A DNA stretch of 64,000 nucleotides. Origin: Gracilariopsis chorda. Taxonomy: Eukaryota > Rhodophyta > Florideophyceae > Gracilariales > Gracilariaceae. Within the stretch, counting starts at the first letter, position 1. Each line of letters begins with the position of its first letter. The stretch covers positions 51,731 to 115,730 of the forward strand of contig NBIV01000200.1 in the NCBI GenBank assembly GCA_003194525.1. The letters run 5' to 3'. The notes beneath the pieces are model-generated. The model saw nothing but the letters and a program-made list of their open reading frames with translations, searched no databases and was not told the origin of the DNA. The position numbers were made by a program, and so were the translations under genes. This document shows positions 1 to 11,449 of the stretch, in pieces.

Positions 1-2370
1 GCCAACCGCGTATCACGAAGCAAACACGTGTGGCTGACAGCATTCCCTTCTTTCTGCTCCCCAAGTCCGGTACTAGACGCTCTCGTTCATGATAACGATG
101 GCGAGATGGAGGCAGAGAACTTCTTGCGAGACGGTGAATGTATCGAGAATGCTCATGACTGGGCTGGCGGTACGATTCGGCGTATTAAGCTGAAGTCCAT
201 GGTTGTTTCGTAGGTCGTTGCCATTGGTATACAGCAAGGCAGTGGGCGCAAGACATGTGAAGTGGTGGACTCGAGCCCACATCCTATTCCAGTTGTTTGG
301 GATTGACTGCTCTTGAGGCCTTTATCATCAGAAGCCCAGAAAATTACCACAGCCTGTGGCAGTGTTTCAAAACGGAGCGTAAGAGGCCTGTGACCGAGTC
401 GGCGAACAGCATAACATGGCGGATCATCGTCATTCTGACGCGAAAGACAAGAGAGACATACACGTAGCGGTGCTCAGTTAACATGGGAGATGGCCCTCAG
501 TGAAGTGGGTGAATAACCTTGTTGTTCTGGTAGATATAGCTTAAGTCACTTCATCTCTTGTGCTGTCATATCAAAGTTGTTGTCGGCACGTCCAGGGATT
601 ACCCTAAGTGCCGATATATGTAAGAAAACCAAAAGGTATATTAGACGTGAAGAGCGCACGGGTGCCTTCTGTAGCGTGACAAAGGCGCGTTCGAAGACAA
701 AACCTAGGTGAGTTAACTCTCATCTAAAGCAGACATATCTCAAGTGCGGTAGGTGTATCTGACGAGCTATGACCAATGGCATAGCCAGTGTCACAGAACT
801 GGGACAAAGTGTAAATCGAACGGGAGGACATTATGCGAGAATTGGTTCGTGTTTGTTCTGACATTATCACCTGCCGTCAAGTTGCAGGACGACGATAAAC
901 AAAGCAGAAGTGCTTGACCTGAAACATAGCCGGTCGCACCGAAAATAGACGTCGCACACAACTGTACAAGAAGCGGCGTTGGCGGTGTGATGACAAAGAA
1001 GCGACGTTCTGTATGCCATTGCTAGCATATGAATAAACCACAATGTTTTCCTTTTGTTTGAAAGGGTGAGCATGTGTCAACGAAATATGCAAGGTGCTTG
1101 TTATACATCATGTCTGACGAGTTTGGCAGACATATCTACGAACATCTATGAATGGTTCCGGAGCGCTTCTTCCTGATGGATATTGCCGTGGGTTAAAATC
1201 GGGAACGAAAAGAGTTATGGGTGGAGGAGAATAGGTGAAAAATAGGCTCGTTAAAGTCGACAGGTTGGGCAAACACTGGTTAGTACAAGTGGTCGAAGCA
1301 GAAGTGGGGACAGTTTCTTGTCACGCGTGTCTGCCGTTGTAGAATCAAAACGAGTGGTGGAAAGCATCTCCGTGGTGAAGTGACATGGATTAGAAGCTTC
1401 TTGTGCCAGACGATCCTCAAAGGATTCCCAGGCCTGAGGTTGCGACGCTCGGCTGCACTCAGGCGTTGTCAAGAAGAAGCGAAGCAGCAATCAGCTGCAA
1501 CGTTATCTTTCTGGCAGATATCGCGGAGAGGAGGCCGTGTGAAGGCGAACCCGTGACTGACATGGTCGCGAAATCACGGGAGTACGTGATGACAGGCCGT
1601 CGACATTGTGTCTGGAAGCAACAGCTCGCTGTTGGTGTTGGACGAAGCTGAGGGGTGCGATGAGTTGCGTCTTCATGGGCTGGTTGCTAGTATGGCTGCT
1701 GCTACCGCATGCTGTGGCGCGGAAATATGGTGGTGCGGTTGTATTTTTAGCTTGTTCAAGAGACCGTCCAGCATGTGCAATACGAACCACGCATCTTTGC
1801 AAAGGTGAGGACGAGCTCGCGGGGCGAAAGTTACGAAAAGAATAATAATAACGCATGTGTTGCTCTAGGGAAACGTTTAGAGAAGTTGAAAAAGGAGCGC
1901 ATTGCGGCATGCACTGTGCGCTACAGGACTGTCGCGAAGGTTTTCGGACGAGGGTTGGAGGGCAACGTCGACGAAGCAAGTAGCGTCGGTATACTACTGT
2001 ACGTCGGAAGTACAGCGCGGTCACGAGCAAGGAATCACTCAAACCGGAGGCGAATTTTGACGGTTTACAGAAGGCGCATGCGTGCGCCTGCGTGTGCGTG
2101 TGCGTTCCAGCGCTTTTTCTGCGGCTGCGGCTGCTGCGTGTGTGGAGCCAATGTGAAGAAGTACAGTACCCTTCGTAACAACCTTCAGCTTCAGCGACAG
2201 CGGTGAACGCAGCGCCGGCTGCCGCGGGCTGCTGCGCTCTGGGCGCACGCTGTATGTGTGCATGTCGCTTGCTGCATTCTGCAGCGAGCGAGGGGCTTTC
2301 TTTGACGCTCCACTAGCGGATTTGTGGTTGCGCAGTCAGCACGTGCGCGCGCTGCTTGCCTTCGCCACGC
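1..2370. other. No recognisable gene
   Basis: Short open frames occur on both strands (the longest about 180 codons, at 1503-2042 on the minus strand) but they overlap one another, mostly lack an ATG start, and show no domain I recognise. The last few hundred bases probably contain the 5' flank of the TFIIIC gene that follows. Confidence 0.5.
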
Positions 2371-4284
2371 ATGGCTTCTCTTCCTTCTCTCTCTGTTATT
2401 GAGTTCCCGGGCGCGCTTCGCGACCCCCGCGACTCAAGCCGCGCTCTCTCCTGCCTCGGCGGCGAACACGCCGTGCGCGAGGCCCTGAGCGCCACCTATC
2501 ACGTCACTTCAGCCACCCCCACCCTCAACCTACGCCCCGCCGCGTACAGCAGTCCCTCCAACATTCAGCCTGAAAAGCCCGTGCACCTCACAAACCTCTT
2601 CGTGCTTGAGTACGACGTCGATGAGCACGAACACGAGCAGCAAGCGCACAGCGCACATGTGGACGCAGCACGCACTGACGGTCACGCGGTGCAAACAGCA
2701 CCGGCCCACGGCCGCATAATTGGTCGCGTAGATACCTTGTTACGATATCGCTCTCTTGCCGACTACGCGTATCACGCGAGAAAAGGAGTGCCCGCTCCAC
2801 TGAACCACGACGACACGTCCAACCAAACAGCGGCAAACTGCATCTTTCGAGCCATTTTTCTTCACAAACAAGCACAGCACCCTCCAGACTCGCTGTTAGA
2901 GAGGCTTCGGCCGCGACGCTTCGCTCGCACTGCGCCCGAATACGGCAATCTGGACTACTGGTTTCGACAGTATTCTTGCGGCGATTCCAAACTACCAACA
3001 ACAACTGAACTGATTCCCAACCGCCCGTTGGGAGATGACAGACGATCAGATGTTAATCGCATTGCACTACTGCACCACCGCGTTCCAATGGACGTGGAAA
3101 AGGTGCCAGACGGACCGGAGCTCGAATCTAACGCACCGTCGGTGCGGGGCAGATGCGAATACGATCAGTGTCTGGACTTGATGCGCAAGCTGTTTCGAAT
3201 ACGCCCCATTTGGGTGCGGCGAGCTCTGCAGGAAGGTATTCCTAAAGAATTGGCTAGACATTTCAAAAGAGTGATTCCGCAAGTAGCATACGCGTTTCAG
3301 GGCACGGGTCCGTTCTACCAGGCGTGGATTCGCTACGGATACGACCCTAGAAAGGACCCGAGCTCGAGAAAGTATCAAACGATGGACATTCGAATCACAA
3401 ATACAATCATTGTGGCGGCAAGAATGCAATGTGAACAAGATCATGATAACATGAAGGATGGGGTGCGATCTCAGGTGAACACTTACGTGACTGAGACGGG
3501 AAACAGCGTACAAGTACACGAGAGTGGAAATCGTTCCACGGGTACAAGAGCAGGGGTCGAGAGTTTCTCAGCGCGAGAAGGACGAGATGTTGGTACCGCG
3601 AAAGAGATGAAGCAGGACAGCACTGGTGATGAACATATAGAGACTGGGCCGGTACGGAGAGGTGTGGGTGAGGCAATGAATGCTTCACATACGGGGAGCA
3701 CAGCGAAAGCCGTAGGTAACGTAATTGCTAAACACGATGAGAGGGCTGTCGACGGTAAATTGCATACAGGGCGAAATGACGGACAACAAGGCGCAGGAGC
3801 ACACGAGATGATTGCGAGAAGAGGAACCAATGGGTGGGAAGGGCGGCCGCACACACTTGGCGAGAAAGAAGGAGATGAGGAGATGAAACTGCCGGCGCCT
3901 TTCCGCATGCCGGGTAGCTTCACGCTGTCGCAAATTCCGTGCAAACGCAACAACTTTATCCAGATATGTGACATTCGGTTGGCGGAAGTGGTCAAGTTCT
4001 GCGAGAAGGTGGAGAGGAGTGACAGATTTGATGCACGGTTTGGGTTCTTCACGCAGGCAGAACACGAGGGACTGATGCGAACAATCAAGGACACGTTGCT
4101 GGAGATGTCGAAGAAGCTGTTGGGAGAAGAACGCGTGCGACAAATCAAACGGGGGGATTATTCATCGGTGGGTCATTTGATGGTGAATCGAAAGAGACGA
4201 CTTTACCTGAAGGACGTTATACGTCCAAGAAAACGGGCTGCTAAGGGGCGTAGCGCAGGTGCGAAAGGGGGACGCACATGGTGA
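2371..4284 (+). CDS. GTF3C5: Transcription factor TFIIIC subunit 5 (Tau95/Tfc1 type)
   Basis: Subunit of TFIIIC, which binds the A box of tRNA genes and recruits TFIIIB for RNA polymerase III. The first ATG of the frame is at 2371, giving about 637 residues. The N-terminal part has the family's start (IEFPGALRD, a GG-containing helix, then LNLRP and NLFVLEYDV), the dimerisation region. The best signature is the central core at about 3160-3405: RIRPIWVRRAL, VAYAFQGTGPF, and WIRYGYDPRKDP, the hallmark of the family. A polar low-complexity insert (about 3420-3890) separates it from the C-terminal segment (FIQICDIRLAEVV and DARFGFFT), also family-like. The frame ends TGG-TGA inside a GTGAGT at 4281, a good splice-donor match, and an acidic run resembling the acidic tail of other GTF3C5 proteins follows in another frame; the true C-terminus may be spliced. 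Family call firm, last exon uncertain. Confidence 0.88.
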   Translation: MASLPSLSVIEFPGALRDPRDSSRALSCLGGEHAVREALSATYHVTSATPTLNLRPAAYSSPSNIQPEKPVHLTNLFVLEYDVDEHEHEQQAHSAHVDAARTDGHAVQTAPAHGRIIGRVDTLLRYRSLADYAYHARKGVPAPLNHDDTSNQTAANCIFRAIFLHKQAQHPPDSLLERLRPRRFARTAPEYGNLDYWFRQYSCGDSKLPTTTELIPNRPLGDDRRSDVNRIALLHHRVPMDVEKVPDGPELESNAPSVRGRCEYDQCLDLMRKLFRIRPIWVRRALQEGIPKELARHFKRVIPQVAYAFQGTGPFYQAWIRYGYDPRKDPSSRKYQTMDIRITNTIIVAARMQCEQDHDNMKDGVRSQVNTYVTETGNSVQVHESGNRSTGTRAGVESFSAREGRDVGTAKEMKQDSTGDEHIETGPVRRGVGEAMNASHTGSTAKAVGNVIAKHDERAVDGKLHTGRNDGQQGAGAHEMIARRGTNGWEGRPHTLGEKEGDEEMKLPAPFRMPGSFTLSQIPCKRNNFIQICDIRLAEVVKFCEKVERSDRFDARFGFFTQAEHEGLMRTIKDTLLEMSKKLLGEERVRQIKRGDYSSVGHLMVNRKRRLYLKDVIRPRKRAAKGRSAGAKGGRTW

Positions 4285-4424
4285 GTCGGTTTGATGGGAC
4301 GGATGCGGCGGAGGCGGTTGATGTTGTGAAGGACTTGGAGGTTGAGGGTGAAAGAAGCGAGGGGCGGGGGGTGGAAGCGGACGGAGAGGAGGAACTGGCG
4401 GAAGTGGCTGGGTTTGCTTTGCTT

Positions 4425-4513
4425 GACGAAGATGAGGAGGATGAGGAGGATGAGGATGAGGAGGATGAGGAGGATGAGGAGGATGAGGAGGAAGAGGAGG
4501 AGGAGGAAGAGGA
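4425..4513 (+). repeat. GAG/GAT trinucleotide run encoding Asp/Glu
   Basis: A run of GAGGAT and GAG units. In the frame open at 4278-4571 it encodes a long Asp/Glu stretch. It directly follows the TFIIIC gene and may be that gene's spliced acidic tail; read on its own it is simple sequence. Confidence 0.7.
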
Positions 4514-4632
4514 TGCAGAGGGTGGCGATGGCGCGACGCGGAGCGGGGGAAGGCAGTTGGGACAGCGCTGAGCGCAGAGCTGAGCAGCTGGACAAGTGGA
4601 GTGTGGCACGCGCGCCACGCGTAGCGATGTGA

Positions 4633-6144
4633 GGTTGGGGGGGTTATACAATACAGCTGTTAAAGAATTGACACTGTGTTCGGACATTGCGTGGGGCCTC
4701 TCTCGTATATCTTACAACAGTACTGCACTGGGTGGATGATTGACACGAAGGATAGATTGGAAGATGTTATGGGTTACAGGTTGAAAAGACTAGCGAATAA
4801 ATGACAGTTATGATGTTTTTTCCTTTTTGGTGCTGCGCAGTCTGCGTGGCATGGGCCGCGGCACCAAACTGCCACAGAGCAGACCAAGTGCATGATATTG
4901 AGCGAAGGCAGCTGTCAGTGGTGATTAGAGGTGGATTCTTTCCTTTTTTTTCCGGTTGAGATTGGTTTGGGAAGGCTGCTTGCGTGTGCGTGACGACGGG
5001 TTGGCGTCGTTGACAGGACGACAGTTGATTGTTGCAGCACAGAAGAAGATGCACATACAGCTGTGTGTGTGCGATGCGCGTGGTACAATGGATGGTGCCG
5101 CCAGCCAGTGGGCGTTCGAGAAGTGTTCCAAAAAATATCTTGCGAGGCAAGTTTTCAGCGTCGCTTTAATTGGGGCGGCCAATTCACAGATGTGCGTGGT
5201 CGTGCGCGAGGCGGTGGCGCTGTATCTCGGAAGGGGGGGTTGTGGGAATGGGCGCGCGTTTTGATTGGGCGTGAAGGACGTTGTGCGCACTTTTTGCGCC
5301 AACGTCTCTCGCTCGCAGACGAGCAAGTGATTGTGCAGTTGCGTAACTTGGGCTGCTGCGGATTTTACTGTTTATGAGTAGAATTGTTTCTCATAGAGCG
5401 CGGAGAAAGCTGCACACGTTTGTATTAATTGTGGCCAAACATGTGTATCACTATGCACAGTGATACACAAGCGGCGCGAGGCCATACGGATAAGTGTTGA
5501 TGAGCGTTAAAAAGGTCGCTCGTGCGTACTACTTGTAGATACGCTTGGTCGGGGGGGGGGGTGAAGGTGGGTTTGCACTTGACTGGAAGCGGCACAAGTT
5601 GCGGTGACGCAAAGCACCAGCGCACGGATGGGATGGATACAGGCGCGCGGCTGTACCTGTGGGCAGTATGACACGAGGCGCGGAAGCGCGGCGCCTCGTT
5701 CTGTGCGTTCGGGAATGGGGAGTCGGTTTCGGAGCGATTGTATTTTTTGGGGTTTTTAAGACGCCTCGCAGCGGCGCTCTGGGAGCAGTTTTTGTGTCAT
5801 GCCGTTTGTGGTGTAGTGTACCGTTGCTACCGTTGCACCGTTGTACTGTACCTGTGTACCGCTGGTAACCGCTTCGAGTAAAGTACTGTAACACAGCGCA
5901 CTAACAAACGTGCAACGCAACCTCAGCTGAACCGACGAAAAGTGCCAACACTCGAGAGCGCGGCGCTGGCCACAAAGAAGGTGTGAGCGGTCCAAAGCGC
6001 AAACGGCTCATTCGGGCGCCGGTACAACATACACGGCTGATACACATGCTTCCCCCAAGCGCAGGCGGCAGCGGAACGGAACAAATTTACAAAACCAAAA
6101 ACAAAAAAAAAAAAATAATAGAGCTGTGGGGCGAAAGGCAAAAG
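4633..6144. other. Intergenic, nothing recognised
   Basis: No frame here has a recognisable domain. It holds a G homopolymer (about 5551-5560) and an A-rich stretch near 6100-6118 just past the 3' end of the zinc-finger gene, which could contain that gene's 3' end on the minus strand. Confidence 0.45.
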
Positions 6145-7020
6145 CTAGAACAGAAGCGACTGGTACAGGGCGTCTAATTGAGGTGCGGCCATGGCCGCAT
6201 CGTCGAAGACGGACAGCAAAGGGGCGGGGTGCACTTTTGGTGCTTGCGGCAATGTGCGCACGGGGTCGACGATCACATCTGTTGGCGAGGGCAGTACGCC
6301 GACGGGAGAGGCAAATCCATCAGACCGACAGGCGGACAGGTCGAAGCACAGCGCCGTTCCATCGGGGTGCTCCAGCGCATGGTTGGTTGGCAGGAAGATG
6401 CATGGCGTGGTGGGCGGCGTTGAGGAGACGGTAGGGGAGCGTGATTGTTGCGTGTGCGGTTGTGGGAGTTGTTGGGGAGGGGGGGAGCGAGGTCGCGCCG
6501 GAGGGGGGTGTTGATTGGGAGTCGGTTGGGCGGCACGCGTCTGGCGACGACGTTTGAGACGTTCCAAACGCTCCTTCTTGGACGTGTGATCGAGGCTGAG
6601 CAGATGGTGGTTGAGCGAACTCTTCCAGCGGAAGCGCCGCGTGCAGTGCGAGTGTGTGCAGCGGTACGGCTTCTCGTCGGAGTGGATGCGGAGGTGACAC
6701 TTGAGGTTGTATTTGCGGTCGAACTGCTTGGTGCATCCGGGATGCGTGCAGCGATGCGGCGCACCCATGTCGAGGGGGGGGGGAGAGGGTGATGTGGAAG
6801 AGGGCGGGTAGAGAGACACTAGCAGTGTAGCGGAAGAGCAGTTGCTTGAGGGGGGAGACGGGAAGGGTGGAGCGGGATGGCGACTAGAGAGAAGGGGGGG
6901 GTCTATTATACACTGGTGGCGGCGACGGGCAGGCGCAGCGCGCGGGGAGTGCGGCGGAGTGACGGCGCGTGGAGCACGCACGCTGTCGTGACAGCTGAAC
7001 ACGGCGGGCTGCGTCAACAT
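6145..7020 (-). CDS. C2H2 zinc-finger protein, two fingers
   Basis: Probable nuclear DNA-binding protein. Two adjacent fingers are visible: C-x4-C-x12-H-x3-H and C-x4-C-x12-H-x5-H, joined by a SDEKPYR linker close to the classic TGEKPY linker. A basic helix (KKERLERLKRRR) follows the second finger, then a Pro/Gln-rich stretch and a tail with acidic and aromatic residues (SVFDDAAM, LYQSLLF). Two ATG starts are plausible. The one at 7020 gives 291 residues with a Pro/Ser-rich N-terminus. The one at 6768 gives 207 residues, begins right before finger 1 and has the better start context (G at -3, G at +4). TATA-like sequences lie upstream of each (7165-7173 and about 6902-6909, minus strand). Finger fold firm; target and start unknown. 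Confidence 0.75.
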   Translation of the reverse strand: MLTQPAVFSCHDSVRAPRAVTPPHSPRAAPARRRHQCIIDPPLLSSRHPAPPFPSPPSSNCSSATLLVSLYPPSSTSPSPPPLDMGAPHRCTHPGCTKQFDRKYNLKCHLRIHSDEKPYRCTHSHCTRRFRWKSSLNHHLLSLDHTSKKERLERLKRRRQTRAAQPTPNQHPPPARPRSPPPQQLPQPHTQQSRSPTVSSTPPTTPCIFLPTNHALEHPDGTALCFDLSACRSDGFASPVGVLPSPTDVIVDPVRTLPQAPKVHPAPLLSVFDDAAMAAPQLDALYQSLLF

Positions 7021-7164
7021 GACTGACCGCGCGCGGAAAGCGCTGTCCCAGGCAGCCAAACGGCGCCGAAAACAGAACGAATCGCGGCAGCTGGCCGCCA
7101 CCAATGGCAACGGCGCGCGGCGTGCGCCGCTTGTTGACGTCAGCGAACGCTCTGGTACGGGCCG

Positions 7165-7173
7165 CTTTTATAA
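7165..7173 (-). promoter_or_regulatory. TATA-like element
   Basis: Reads TTATAAAAG on the minus strand, about 145 bases before the ATG at 7020 of the zinc-finger gene. It is a good TATA-box match in an otherwise GC-rich stretch; use in vivo is not shown. Confidence 0.35.
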
Positions 7174-7339
7174 CGCGCGCCGTCGCGCCCGCCCGTCGCT
7201 CCTTAACTGGCGCCGCCCTGCTGACGCGCGCCAACGCGCGCTGCGCCCTACAAACGGCCCACGTGATCTCGGGAGCCACGCCGCAGCGCCTTGGACACCT
7301 CCGTCTTCCCGCCTCTCGTGGCTCCGCTCCTGTCGATAA

Positions 7340-9330
7340 CATTCCCCCTCCCCTACCTCCGCTTCGTATATTCGTACTACCGGATCTGTGGCTTAACTTT
7401 ACCTTCGCCGTCGTCCCCCACCCCTTCGCCTCCTCGAGACTCTTCTCCGCCGCCTGCGTCGCCCTCCGCCTTCAGTCCGCACTACGCTCTTCAATGTGAT
7501 TGTTGTAGTATCATAGCGTGTTCACAACCACCACTACTGCAGCTATACTGCCCATCACTTGCTTACCTCTTTTTTCCCGTCGCCGTCTCTCCGATCGTTT
7601 CCTCCGTTTTCAAAACTAAACCTCCCCCACCTCCTGGCCGCACTCTCCACGCTGCTCTCGTCTTCCTCCATTCCACCAACGCACCAAAGCCCCTCCTCTC
7701 TCATCACATCCGCCCCATACCGTTCCAATCCGCTCCCTACCGCACATACACAACTCAACGCACCCACGCCTGCACCACTCGCGCTCCACCTCATTCCCCT
7801 TCGTGACTACCGTCACCACACATGCGCATTCAGCGGTAGCACAACAGAAGCACGTGCTTCCTTCAGTCACACGCACACACCTCCGCTCCAAACACTCCTA
7901 TTGACCCATCGCGCGCCGAACCATCCTGCCCCAAAATATCCCTCTTCTCGATCACTGTCAAACATCGCCCGGAATAAACGCCCTTGCTGCCGTACCACAA
8001 TTTCGACGTCGCCGTCGCTCGCCGTTTGGCAATGCCAGCTCATCCAATCATCGCCTGCTCCATTTGAGTTACAAAAAACGTTGCCCTATTCCCACCACGA
8101 TTACACTTCCGTGCACAACCCCCACGGACGTTTTACAGGTACACAATACCCGCACCATCATCACACCTCGCCCCCACGAACAAGAACGGAGCATCATGCT
8201 CACGTCCGCGAACCGTACACTCATCACACCAATTACGACCCGTAGCGCAACAAAAATATCTCTCCCCTGCCTCGTTTCCAAACGCTCGAAGCGCTTCCGT
8301 TACACAACTCGCCACACTGCGGGGTTACAACGATTCCAGTACGACATGGCCACCGCGATTCCGTCATCCGCACAATGCGCCACCCCTGCGACACAATCCG
8401 CTTACAAGCAAAATGCTTTTCCCTTCAATTAACCGCTCATCACACCGCGCTCCCTAACCAACAGAACAACTCGTAGCAAATACAACTCTTCGCAGTCCTG
8501 TATGCACATTAACCTGAAACATCAAATCTGTTCGCCATGCACCTCCTGCACCGCACACAAGCACCAATCCTCCCTCGCGTCCGTCACGTGTATCCTCCAA
8601 AATCTCAGTGCCAGGCCCCTCGTTTCACTCACGCAGACGCACGCTCTGACACACACGCGCGCGCACACACACACACATACATACACACATACACACGCAG
8701 CACTGCGCCTTTGCGCACTAAAAACCCCAAATCTCACCATCTAACTCTCCAAGTCCTTAATGAACCAAACCCCCATTTCTCACCATCAACCGTTTCTCGC
8801 TAGCAAAAATAGCACAAATCTTCAACCCGTGAATAACCGCCCTCATCTCTCCACCACGTCGCTTCGCTCCCCTCGGCCTTCTCCACCCTCTGAGGTTCGT
8901 TACCGTAGTATCGTCTTACAGTGCGTATCCACAATACTCTCGGCAACATCCAATAAGCGGTCAAAGAAAGCAAAACGGAGCAATGTTACCCTTGTAACTG
9001 GTATCTCACAGCGTATTGCAAAAAAAAGTCCTTATCGCTTCTCATTCCCGCAATCCACGTCACTCAATGTTATTCCGCGACGTCCTTCACTCTATGTGCT
9101 TCGCGCTTCGCTTAGGCACGGTCCGAGTGCCAGCATGCGGAGAATACGGATACCGATAAGCCTTTTGAAAAATATTTATCTCCGATTTCACTGGCTGGAA
9201 TTTCCACCCGCCTCAGTCCTCATCAACCTCCTCCTTTATTGCTGGATTATGGCTCCCGAGAGAGTAGAGCCTAGCCCTCTAATACGAATACGAAGAGAGA
9301 GTATTGCTTCTGTATTTTCTTGATGCATCG
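7340..9330. other. C-rich, G-poor tract, no recognised gene
   Basis: The + strand is strikingly rich in C and A and poor in G over most of this stretch, so long frames stay open by composition alone (for example 7559-8245 and 8760-9323). They overlap in different frames and show no domain. I do not call genes here. Confidence 0.5.
8649..8698 (+). repeat. CA-type microsatellite
   Basis: An almost pure CA/CG/CATA dinucleotide run. Confidence 0.85.
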
Positions 9331-11189
9331 AATACGACATCATTCCAGGAGTTGAGACATAGCGAAGTTTGGATACACCCTGCAAAAGACAGGAAACTAG
9401 GCATTAGTCAAAGTTGAAAATCTGCACCTGCAGGTAAACCAGTAAAACTGGAAGAGGCGACAAAGCTGCAAAAAGCAAACCCCGCCATCAAGACACAAAC
9501 ATAGACAATGCATCTCGCGGCATATCTCCATGCCACTTGTCTGCCGCCTTTGAGTACTATACTGGGTTTATAACATGTAATGCAACATTACTGAATGTAT
9601 AGTAAGGAAAGATATATAAATAGAGCTTGCGATATATTGCCGATTTGAAAATTGCTTCCCCCCGTAAGTTTTGGTGCTACCTGAGTTGGCATGTTACCAA
9701 TTTACTTGCTAATATAGAGCTACAAAGCTAAACCAAGCATTATCTTCACAACTCTTTGAAACAACTTGATAAATTCTTGTTTTCCCCGTCTTTTGACTTC
9801 TTCTATGCGAAAGAACATTATAGCAGAAAGCTGTTCTTGAGAGCATGTGCAGTATGTCTCTAAAATTTTGTTACGAGAATATCCTTTTAGGGACACGAAA
9901 TATGGCGCATCAGAAGCAAAACCGAGTAGTCACATCTAAATCTGAAGGCCTGCGTACAAGTATACACTTTCGCGCATTAACATTAGATTCCAACTCTCTT
10001 TCTTCTATTTCTTCGATACACCATCCAAACCATCACTTCATCGACATTTTCTAGGCCCTGCCACACCTATTTTTCTATCATGGCAAGTCAAATGCTTTCT
10101 GAAGATAAATTCTGATCTTTATAACTACTTAGACCTTTTTAACCATTTTGAACCGGACTGCATATGTCTACTGACATAAACCTGGGCTGCTAGCGTCATT
10201 GGATGATAATCAAAGCGATTGCTACTACAACCACATTTCAGCCCGACAAGTACTCCATTTTCTTATGTGTAGTTTGGTAGACATAAATTATTGCAGCTGG
10301 CCAACGACTCCGGACAAAAAAATGCAAAACACGCAACCAAAACTCTCATACACCAGATAATATGACAATCATAACCAGGGAAAACAAGGGGATGCGGCCT
10401 TTGGCCACAGGCGGCGCTGCGCGCCGCGTTGGTTTAGTAGCGTTGTTTATTGAGCAGCTTTAGGAGGCTCTCCGGGCACTAGCTCGCTAACGCTCGCAAT
10501 AGCGCCCGTAGAGCCCCTGCGCTTGGAGTTTCTAGAGCCGTACAGGTTTGTGTGTAGGTGCGTGAATTGACTGTAGTGTAAGCTAATGAGGGTAAAGTAG
10601 AACACGGTGCTTTCTGTAGGTGGCCCGCACAACAGTCATTATGAGAGTGCAAACCACAAAATTGCACGCTTTGCTGCTACTGCTGCTGAACTGCATAGAC
10701 TGTAGGGAGATGTTGCGCCAAGTGGGAGTTGTTCATGCGCATAGAAGAGCATTCAAGGCAGTTTAATTGTACAACGTCTCTAATTCATCACAAACACCAC
10801 CCTTATAATTGAAAATTTCTCAAAAGTGGACAGAAAAGAAAAACTGGCTTTCAGCTGCGAGTGGTGCTGCGTGCCGCAGTGAAGGAGTGATAACAAGCGG
10901 CAAAAATAGTATGAAGTAAAAGGAACTAAGGATTAAAAGCACCTAGTCTACTTCAATGAATAATGAACGCAAGAAATATGATTAAAATTGTTGAAAAATG
11001 CAGAACTGAATTCTTGCACAAAAAACGTTCATCATAGCCACAAACCTGTGATAAATAAATGCAATACTAAACACGGATCCGTTCGCAAGCAACTCACTTA
11101 CAATCAAATTTTGTTAGTATGTTTCATACTAATGTCCGTTAAAACTACTTTCAGTTTTACACGAGCTCAAGTCGTAATCGATGAGCAGT
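9331..11189. other. AT-rich, no recognised gene
   Basis: Composition changes sharply to AT-rich. A GC-rich patch with short palindromes lies at about 10390-10430. I recognise no coding region. The right part abuts the decayed Helitron and may include its lost helicase end, but I could not find helicase motifs. Confidence 0.4.
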
Positions 11190-11449
11190 AAGTGGAGAGA
11201 AGAAGTTCAAATTGGGACATTGAAACACCTTTGATTCTTGCGACGCATTTCTTGTCGTCAGTGCGCTCTACCATGTATATAGACGGATCACAGTCGTTTT
11301 TGGCTACCAAAGTGCAGTCACACTCGTTTTGATTAAAAATAAGTGCAGATCACTTGCGGTACAGACGCACTTTTTCATAGTATGAAAGGTTGAGGCTTGC
11401 ATATCCTTGGAGCCTTGCGAAGTATATCTCCGATGTAGATAGCTGTGAT

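Noticed and set aside
3483-4148. Open frame of 221 codons opposite the TFIIIC gene
   Set aside because: Antisense shadow of a well-supported gene, Ser/Pro-rich without domain.
4241-4687. Poly-Ser open frame on the minus strand
   Set aside because: The GAG/GAT run read backwards gives poly-Ser; low-complexity artefact.
7559-8245. Open frame of 228 codons on the + strand
   Set aside because: Open because the tract is C-rich and G-poor; overlapping frames are equally open and no domain is present.
8760-9323. Open frame of 187 codons with ATG
   Set aside because: No recognisable domain, no supporting context, and atypical composition; left as uncalled.
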